Source: Methanobacteriota archaeon (lineage in GTDB: Archaea > Thermoplasmatota > Poseidoniia > Poseidoniales > Thalassarchaeaceae). From it: a stretch of DNA of 44,984 nucleotides. The notes under the pieces were generated by a model, which was given only the letters and a program-made list of their open reading frames with translations, ran no database searches and was not told the DNA's origin. The stretch spans positions 1 through 44,984 of the forward strand of contig PBZE01000006.1 in assembly GCA_002730095.1 (NCBI GenBank). Direction: 5' to 3'. Below, one piece after another: positions 40,101 to 44,984 of the stretch (positions within the stretch are counted from its first letter, which is position 1; the number at the start of each line of letters is the position of its first letter). Both the position numbers and the translations under genes were made by a program.

Positions 40101-40213
40101 TTGACTCAGATGGTGACGGATTCGTCAATAAATGCGAGAACAAATGGAATACCCATCCTAAGGACCCTACAAGCTTCCCTTCACAGGGCGAGCTCTGCGA
40201 TATGTTCAACTAA
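37157..40213 (+). CDS. Secreted thrombospondin-type-3/calcium-binding repeat protein with internal biotinyl/lipoyl-like module
   Basis: N-terminal hydrophobic segment AVTAIVATLCLAGIYTIIGAGL; many DTDxDGLxDGxE repeats; module VVDIGDYVQVNKTVLWVRTVQDSEYVNIPVKTLTAGWVYHINVNVGDEVSSRLQDLIIVVEEDE. Confidence 0.92.
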   Translation: MAMNHNQYAVTAIVATLCLAGIYTIIGAGLSTTESGGFEPAGSDVADFEATGEGGVDTDEDGIPDRMEMTLYGTDWREFDTDNDGLNDGWEIRNGLDPLDNGEPADTEIPFEDTENEDETGEQNETFPNPDNGPYGDPDRDGLTNTEEAALGTKPMDADSDDDGLNDKWESTHVHEIITPNGVLRLLDPLNANRDCYFLTPDGSVNSQGPDARQQIMNELSDSDWDLVANADGEISCDAALDLEQPTPDGLRNFVEERYDTNPLQEDSDGDLIADRHEIAFGAIELGVHCGVPVFGTISLQAPFHEFMEEAGDLTWFEQDMDGDGRLNGPSDWDTDGDGMPDGFEYCYGDLLDPSNATDAYGDPDDDGLNNVEEYEVAYTWGPSNFTDPQEFDTDNDGMPDGWEYLSGIHPNDGSNADDDPDFDGYDSDGDGGVRYSDMIGVSTIQSIVVDIGDYVQVNKTVLWVRTVQDSEYVNIPVKTLTAGWVYHINVNVGDEVSSRLQDLIIVVEEDERFTNLDEFNARDRDGDGAVDGRSTDPLSPDTDGDGLLDGIEVNGWTIRIVDHGVRDVIVRSDPGAYDTDRDGLSDAVEYYETFTNATDKDTDSDGLEDFTEAIDGFIWNGSVYFTNASAFDSDNDGLEDGEEVVDGQDQYITHANNADSDADGLDDGGEVLYVPRPWQSPTNPLNNDTDGDSQPDGWEMQVFSVQQNTNSHSLWVVTDWWLPPGCDSMMECGLGPGGWIWKNYLDGFSSSGDRDGDGKIDPEYFLWELNISGFFIPDGGRWALDPSYGSIPDSVFDIDNDTLMNSQEAPDRWDTNPVSHDTDGDKLPDGWEVTYSEESLMMGLVDNNTLDALGARGPMDPRMPDSDLDGIDDGQEDFDEDGLNRTNLMNRYCPGWNNPQNSECHIDHMTDAGNRFYDDLENYTNFEEYQNGTNPVNADTDGDIWEDGSEVYHQDQDDDSMWAGWEYYFGFDPYDPADANVDSDGDGFVNKCENKWNTHPKDPTSFPSQGELCDMFN

Positions 40214-40246
40214 AGCACGCCCATTCGCAAATTGAAGGTGTTGAGG

Positions 40247-40717
40247 ATGTCATCATGGGTATTTCCCACGACTGCCGATGTCGGAATACGAACATTTTCA
40301 CAATCACTAAAGGGACTTATTGAGGAAACCACAGCTGGAATTCAACATTACCAAATTCTAAAATCAGGTAATCCAGAAAATAACCCTCCTAGGAGTACGG
40401 GGACCTGGGCTGTACCAACCGGAGGAGATATGGAGAGGGGATTGGTTAGGTGGCTGGAAGAGGTCCTCTACAGGGGTTATGGAGAGGGGCAGTGGCTAGT
40501 AGACTCCTCAATTTCGATCTCCGAAGAGTACGTCACGGGGCATGTCACTTGGGTGGACTCTGATCTAGTGGAGAGAGAAATCGAGGTCAAAGCGATAACT
40601 ATGCACGAATTGATATTGATGGAGGTTGAAGATGGTGAAGTTGTACTAGGGGAGCACCACGGAGTACCAGATTTCGAAGGCCCGGGTTGGATGTCCCAGG
40701 TGATTCTAGATATCTAA
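40247..40717 (+). CDS. Archease (RtcB activator)
   Basis: MSSWVFPTTADVGIRTFSQSLKGLIEETTAGIQ...LVRWLEEVLYRGYGEGQWLVDS...REIEVKAITMHELILMEVEDGEVV...VILDI matches the archease 'HTADIGIxAxGxxLxELFxxAxxA...EVKAVTYHxLxV...VLDI' order; track start 40232. Confidence 0.85.
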   Translation: MSSWVFPTTADVGIRTFSQSLKGLIEETTAGIQHYQILKSGNPENNPPRSTGTWAVPTGGDMERGLVRWLEEVLYRGYGEGQWLVDSSISISEEYVTGHVTWVDSDLVEREIEVKAITMHELILMEVEDGEVVLGEHHGVPDFEGPGWMSQVILDI

Positions 40718-41445
40718 GAAAGAGCCTCCAAAAGATACAGAATGCCACTGGATATTATTCCAATCATCACACCATTTCTAATCAATAAAGAGTCGAGATT
40801 TTTCAACCAAATCTTACCGACCCTAGCACCTGTAAGTGCCGAAATAACAAGGATCAAAGTCAGCCCATAATGAGAAAATAACTCCTCACTGCGATAGATA
40901 AGATAGACAGGTATTCTTGATAGATCAACACACAGTGCTAAGATACTAGCTGTGGCTGCGTATGCCATTTTATCTGGTATTCTCCGAGCTAGAAACATCG
41001 CTCTTAGAGCTCCTTGATGCCCAGAAAGGCCGCCCATGAATCCCGAACCAAAACCTCCAACTCTATCGTTTGACTCTGGTATTCTGTATCCTGTCCACTT
41101 TTCACTAAGGGTAAGAATTGGAAGAATTATCAAGGCTATGCCGAGAATCCCCAATAGCGGCCTCTGAGGTACCTTACTTTGAAGTAACGCTCCAATTACC
41201 GAACCTAGAATTAGCCAAGCTCCATATCTTCTGAAAGCCTCAAAATCGACGTTATCCCACAGTAAAGCAAGCTTCCCTGCATTATGAGCACCATGTACGA
41301 TAGCAACAACTGCGATCGCCTCATGCGGAGGCATCAATACTAGGACAAGAGGAGTCAGTACCGTCGAAAGTCCGAAACCAGCAGGAACGGTAAGAGCGGC
41401 TGCAATGAAGGCCCCGAAGGTGGCCAACACTAGGAACTCATACAT
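40714..41445 (-). CDS. TauE/SafE-family membrane permease
   Basis: Two-fold TM organisation; PAGFGLSTVLTPLVLVLMPPHEAIAVVAIVHGAHNAGKLALLW and GGFGSGFMGGLSGHQGALRAMFLAR. Confidence 0.88.
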   Translation of the reverse strand: MYEFLVLATFGAFIAAALTVPAGFGLSTVLTPLVLVLMPPHEAIAVVAIVHGAHNAGKLALLWDNVDFEAFRRYGAWLILGSVIGALLQSKVPQRPLLGILGIALIILPILTLSEKWTGYRIPESNDRVGGFGSGFMGGLSGHQGALRAMFLARRIPDKMAYAATASILALCVDLSRIPVYLIYRSEELFSHYGLTLILVISALTGARVGKIWLKNLDSLLIRNGVMIGIISSGILYLLEALS

Positions 41446-41490
41446 GCCCTAGCGATAGTCTCCACATTAAATTCAGTTTCCCAAATAGAC

Positions 41491-42543
41491 TCACTCTTCA
41501 ACATTGAATCTTTGGTATACTTCATTCGTGGTGCGTGTGACCCTGATGAAAGTAGTACACTTGGGTAGGTCCTTTATCCTCCTAGCCCCAACATAAGAAC
41601 AAGCCGATCTAACTCCGCCCAATATGGACTGTACAGTCTCATCCAGACTCCCTCTATATGGCACTCTCACTTCCTTTCCTTCAGGGGCACGGTGCTTGGC
41701 AACTTCTCCATAATATTCCTGCATGGCTTTTGCAGATGACATCCCGTAGAACGATTTGTACATCTTTCCATTGTCACCTTCAACCAGCTCTCCTCCTGAC
41801 TCGTCATGCCCTGCTAGCATCCCGCCCAACATCACAAAATCTGCTCCCGCCGCGAAGGCCTTGGCAATGTCTCCCGGAGACGAGCAACCCCCATCAGCCA
41901 TTACGTGTCCACCAAGTCCATGAGCGGCATCAGCACATTCAGAAATGGCAGAAAGCTGTGGGTATCCAACGCCCGCTACCTTCCTAGTGGTGCAGACTGA
42001 ACCCGGCCCGATTCCAACCTTGACTATATCAGCGCCAGCTAGTATCAGTGCCTCAGTCATCTCCCTAGTAGCAACATTTCCCGCAGTAATAATCGAATTC
42101 GGGAAATTCTTCCTCACATCCTTGATGAATTCCAAGAAGACTTCCCTGTAACCATTAGCAACATCCACACAAATCATCGACAGCCCATTACTTGTGGCCA
42201 TCTTCTTCTTCAGGAGCTCTAGACTGTCTTCAGTCGATCCACACGTTATGGCCACAAAACCAGGGTCTATCCCCCTCTTCCATGCATCAGAGCACTGTCG
42301 AGTGGAGTAGAATTTCTGTAGACAGGTAAGCATCCCATACTTCTGAAGGACCTCGGCAACCCCGAATACCCCTGTAGTATCCATGTTTGCTGCAACTACT
42401 GGCACTCCTTCCCAAGTCGTATCTGAATGTCTGAACTTGAACTCTCGTACCAAAGTAACATCGGACCTGGAAATCAGTGTACTACGCTTAGGGCGGATTA
42501 ATACATCGTCAAAAGTCAGCTTTACATCATGCTCTATACGCAT
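41491..42543 (-). CDS. guaC: GMP reductase (GuaC-type, no CBS domains)
   Basis: LTFDDVLIRPKRSTL, GPGSVCTTRKVAGVGYPQLSAISECADAAHGLGGHVMADGGCSSPGDIAKAFAAGADFVMLGGMLAGHDESGGE, FYGMSSAKAMQEYYGEVAKHRAPEGKEV. Confidence 0.94.
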   Translation of the reverse strand: MRIEHDVKLTFDDVLIRPKRSTLISRSDVTLVREFKFRHSDTTWEGVPVVAANMDTTGVFGVAEVLQKYGMLTCLQKFYSTRQCSDAWKRGIDPGFVAITCGSTEDSLELLKKKMATSNGLSMICVDVANGYREVFLEFIKDVRKNFPNSIITAGNVATREMTEALILAGADIVKVGIGPGSVCTTRKVAGVGYPQLSAISECADAAHGLGGHVMADGGCSSPGDIAKAFAAGADFVMLGGMLAGHDESGGELVEGDNGKMYKSFYGMSSAKAMQEYYGEVAKHRAPEGKEVRVPYRGSLDETVQSILGGVRSACSYVGARRIKDLPKCTTFIRVTRTTNEVYQRFNVEE

Positions 42544-42585
42544 TGGAACCTTACTACTCCAACGAAGGTGAGCTTATGACGATTA

Positions 42586-44778
42586 TCATGAAAGAATCGG
42601 GCCAGGATTGTCCCAATAGTGCCATAATTGCCTCTGATCACCGTCCCAAGCTGTGAAGTATAGCTTATCCCCAACGCTAGTAAGCCACCATGGCCAACTA
42701 CCATTTTCTCCTTGATGGACATCCACTACAATCTCCGTGCCAGACTCAGTGCCATCTGTTCTCCAGAGCTCTTGCCCACTCTCTCCATCGTCAGCACTGA
42801 AGTAGAAATGTTCGCCATGTGTAAGGGTGTATTCTCCATGCCAATGTTCGGTACTTCCCCATGATAAACTACTATTCTCGCCCACATTTAGGTCCTTTAC
42901 CATAACCGTGCCTGCTTCTGTCCCATCAGTCTTCCAGAGTTCGTATCCATGTTCCCCATCTGTGGCACCGAAGTAAACTTCGCCGTTAAGTACCTTCATT
43001 GGGCCTGTAGGATTGCTTGAGTTATTCCCTGGATTGATGTCTTTGATCATATATGTTCCTAATTCGGTATTGTCGGTTATCCATAGTTCTCTTCCATTTT
43101 CTCCATCATTTGCAGAAAATATCAGTTTATCCCCCAGTTTTGTTAACCAGAGTGGATTGCTAGAATTATTAAATCCTGGTCGAATATCCTTTACCACATT
43201 AGTCGTAAATGCATCTCCTAGAGAGAAATGTAATTCCTGCCCGGTTGACCCATCATTAGCTGTGAAGTAGAGTCCTCCAGAGCCCCTTGTCAAATAAAGA
43301 GGATCACTTCCAACAGTCCCCGGATTGATATCCTTGACTAGAAATAATCCTCCGCCCAGAGATAGGCCAAACCTGTACAACTCTCTGCCATAGTTCTCAG
43401 TATCCCCCGTAAACCATACTTGATTCCCAATTACCAAAATATTCCTTGGAGCCGATCCATCCCAATCTGCGCAGCATTGGCTATTCCCATTATCATCGAT
43501 CCACGAGCTCGTCTCTGGCTCAATATTTGCAATCATCCTAGTGCCTACTTCAGTACCATCGCTTATCCATAATTCTTCGCCTTGTGGGTATCCCTGCTCC
43601 CCATCCAGTCCATCTGCTCTGATAGCAGAGAAAATCACTCTATCCGCATTATTGCCATTGGACTCTATGACTTCAAGATTCGAAACTCCAACATAGTCAA
43701 ACTCACATCCATCACATCCATAATCCCAATAATTCCATAGGTCCGTAACTATATTGGTGCCATCACTAGTTCCATCACTTACCCATAGGTCTGCAGCAGA
43801 CCAAGTTGTAAATTGGTTGTAAGCAGTGAAAAATACCAGATTTTTCCCAGCGACCACTTCCACCGGCATGAATATGTTATCCCAAGTCCTGTCAAAATTG
43901 GAACTGTAATTTACACAATCCTCAGTTGCCTCGCCTGTGTCTGGGTCTACTGATGGGCTACATTCTTCTCCTCTAATGTCAACTAGGATGTAGCTCCCAG
44001 AGAGGGTCCCATCACTTCTCCAAAATTCCCAGCCATGAATTCCATCATCAGCAATGAAGTAAAGCACGCCTCCCATTTCAACAACCCTCTGATGAGCCCA
44101 ATTATGTTCAGTAGTAGTCTCATTGTATACCATTCCATAATTCCCCGGGCATTCTCCGACTGTGAACTGTATCTCGTCGAATGTAATCATGCCATCGCCC
44201 TCAACACCGAGCCCATTCCCGTCATCATATCCAATATTCAAAAGAAATCCTGGGTTATCAAGTGGGCATTCATCAACATAATAATTCAATGAATAAGTTA
44301 GGCTTGATAGAGTATTTTGAAGTGTTAATATGGTGTGCTCTAGGTTATCGATGGAAACATCTTTCTGAGCAATCTGTGAGCCTAGATCAATAATTTGATT
44401 GTCTAAATCCATTATTTGTTGATCCAATGAGGAGATCTCTGTATGTAGGGAAGATACGTTTTCTTCCGATTCATCCAGCTGAATCGCAATCTCATCACGT
44501 ATCTGTGCCAACGCATTTCTCTGTCCTTCTAGTTCCGAGATACTCATCTCTAGGCTGGTAACTTCAGACTCAATTGCAGACAGTTCCTCATTCGCTTCAG
44601 TCAAGGCACTTTGTAGAGTTGATATCTGGCTCTGAGCGTCATTATTTTCAGATATTGAATCCTCCAATTCAGCTTCTAAATCCTCAATCCTATCCGTATT
44701 CCCAGAATCACTACTGGTACATCCGGATAATATTGAACTGAACAACAGTAATGCTATGACTGCGGACCTTAGTCTCAT
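42586..44778 (-). CDS. Lipoprotein: long coiled coil followed by about eight ELWxTDGTxxGTxxVKDI repeats (likely propeller)
   Basis: Lipobox LLFSSILSGCTSS; heptad-rich residues about 30-160; repeats such as ELWITDNTELGTYMIKDINPG, ELWKTDGTEAGTVMVKDLNVG, ELWRTDGTESGTEIVVDVHQG. Confidence 0.9.
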   Translation of the reverse strand: MRLRSAVIALLLFSSILSGCTSSDSGNTDRIEDLEAELEDSISENNDAQSQISTLQSALTEANEELSAIESEVTSLEMSISELEGQRNALAQIRDEIAIQLDESEENVSSLHTEISSLDQQIMDLDNQIIDLGSQIAQKDVSIDNLEHTILTLQNTLSSLTYSLNYYVDECPLDNPGFLLNIGYDDGNGLGVEGDGMITFDEIQFTVGECPGNYGMVYNETTTEHNWAHQRVVEMGGVLYFIADDGIHGWEFWRSDGTLSGSYILVDIRGEECSPSVDPDTGEATEDCVNYSSNFDRTWDNIFMPVEVVAGKNLVFFTAYNQFTTWSAADLWVSDGTSDGTNIVTDLWNYWDYGCDGCEFDYVGVSNLEVIESNGNNADRVIFSAIRADGLDGEQGYPQGEELWISDGTEVGTRMIANIEPETSSWIDDNGNSQCCADWDGSAPRNILVIGNQVWFTGDTENYGRELYRFGLSLGGGLFLVKDINPGTVGSDPLYLTRGSGGLYFTANDGSTGQELHFSLGDAFTTNVVKDIRPGFNNSSNPLWLTKLGDKLIFSANDGENGRELWITDNTELGTYMIKDINPGNNSSNPTGPMKVLNGEVYFGATDGEHGYELWKTDGTEAGTVMVKDLNVGENSSLSWGSTEHWHGEYTLTHGEHFYFSADDGESGQELWRTDGTESGTEIVVDVHQGENGSWPWWLTSVGDKLYFTAWDGDQRQLWHYWDNPGPILS

Positions 44779-44821
44779 AAAACTCCTTATCGGTACAGAT
44801 TATTAGAAGTTCCTCTCAATC

Positions 44822-44869
44822 AACGTCTATATCGACTAATGGCCACATGTGGCTCTCAACCGAGACGTT
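44822..44869. repeat. Nested inverted repeats between tRNA-Glu and the lipoprotein gene
   Basis: Outer arms AACGTCT (44822-44828) / AGACGTT (44863-44869); inner 12-bp palindrome GCCACATGTGGC (44842-44853). Confidence 0.6.
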
Positions 44870-44870
44870 T

Positions 44871-44948
44871 TGGTGCTCGTGCCGGGATTTGAACCCGGGT
44901 CGTCGCCTCGAGAGGGCGACATGATGGACCGAACTACACCACACGAGC
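44871..44948 (-). tRNA. tRNA-Glu(CTC), 3' CCA encoded
   Basis: Reverse complement GCTCGTG-TGGTGTAGTTCGGTCCATCA-TGTCGCC-CTCTCGA-GGCGACG-ACCCGGGTTCAAATCCCGG-CACGAGC-A-CCA. Confidence 0.95.
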
Positions 44949-44984
44949 GGTATCATCGCCACTCCCCTTCCATATTTGAAAACA

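Overview
The window is a dense archaeal chromosomal segment. The archaeal assignment rests on the cluster rpoE' (Rpb7-like), spt4, rps24e and rps27ae, on archaeal-type AlaRS, DtdA, RtcB and archease, and on an HVO_0476-type zinc protein. Marine Group II / Poseidoniales-like is my inference and was not tested. I support about 30 CDS and 3 tRNAs (Ser-GGA, Thr-GGT, Glu-CTC). Two small ORFs absent from the supplied track are included (rps27ae at 14573-14743 and a 53-aa coiled-coil-like ORF at 29010-29171), plus a truncated ribbon-helix-helix gene at the left edge. I saw no rRNA, CRISPR array, IS element, integrase or prophage. The parts most worth a second look are: (1) an ABC amino-acid permease fused to an N-terminal secreted seven-repeat Ycf48/Asp-box-like propeller, encoded with only an ATPase and no separate solute-binding protein; (2) an integrin-alpha-like 1896-aa surface protein and a 2297-aa surface protein with a Tyr/Asp/Glu cytoplasmic tail; (3) a biotinyl/lipoyl-like hairpin module inside an extracellular TSP3-type calcium-repeat protein; (4) two adjacent stable hairpins in the rpoE' leader; (5) hairpins placed just downstream of putative TATA boxes at several genes; (6) all eight convergent gene pairs abutting or overlapping at their stop codons; (7) a membrane subtilase with a multi-TM zinc-ribbon partner; (8) archease and RtcB in the same window but not adjacent.
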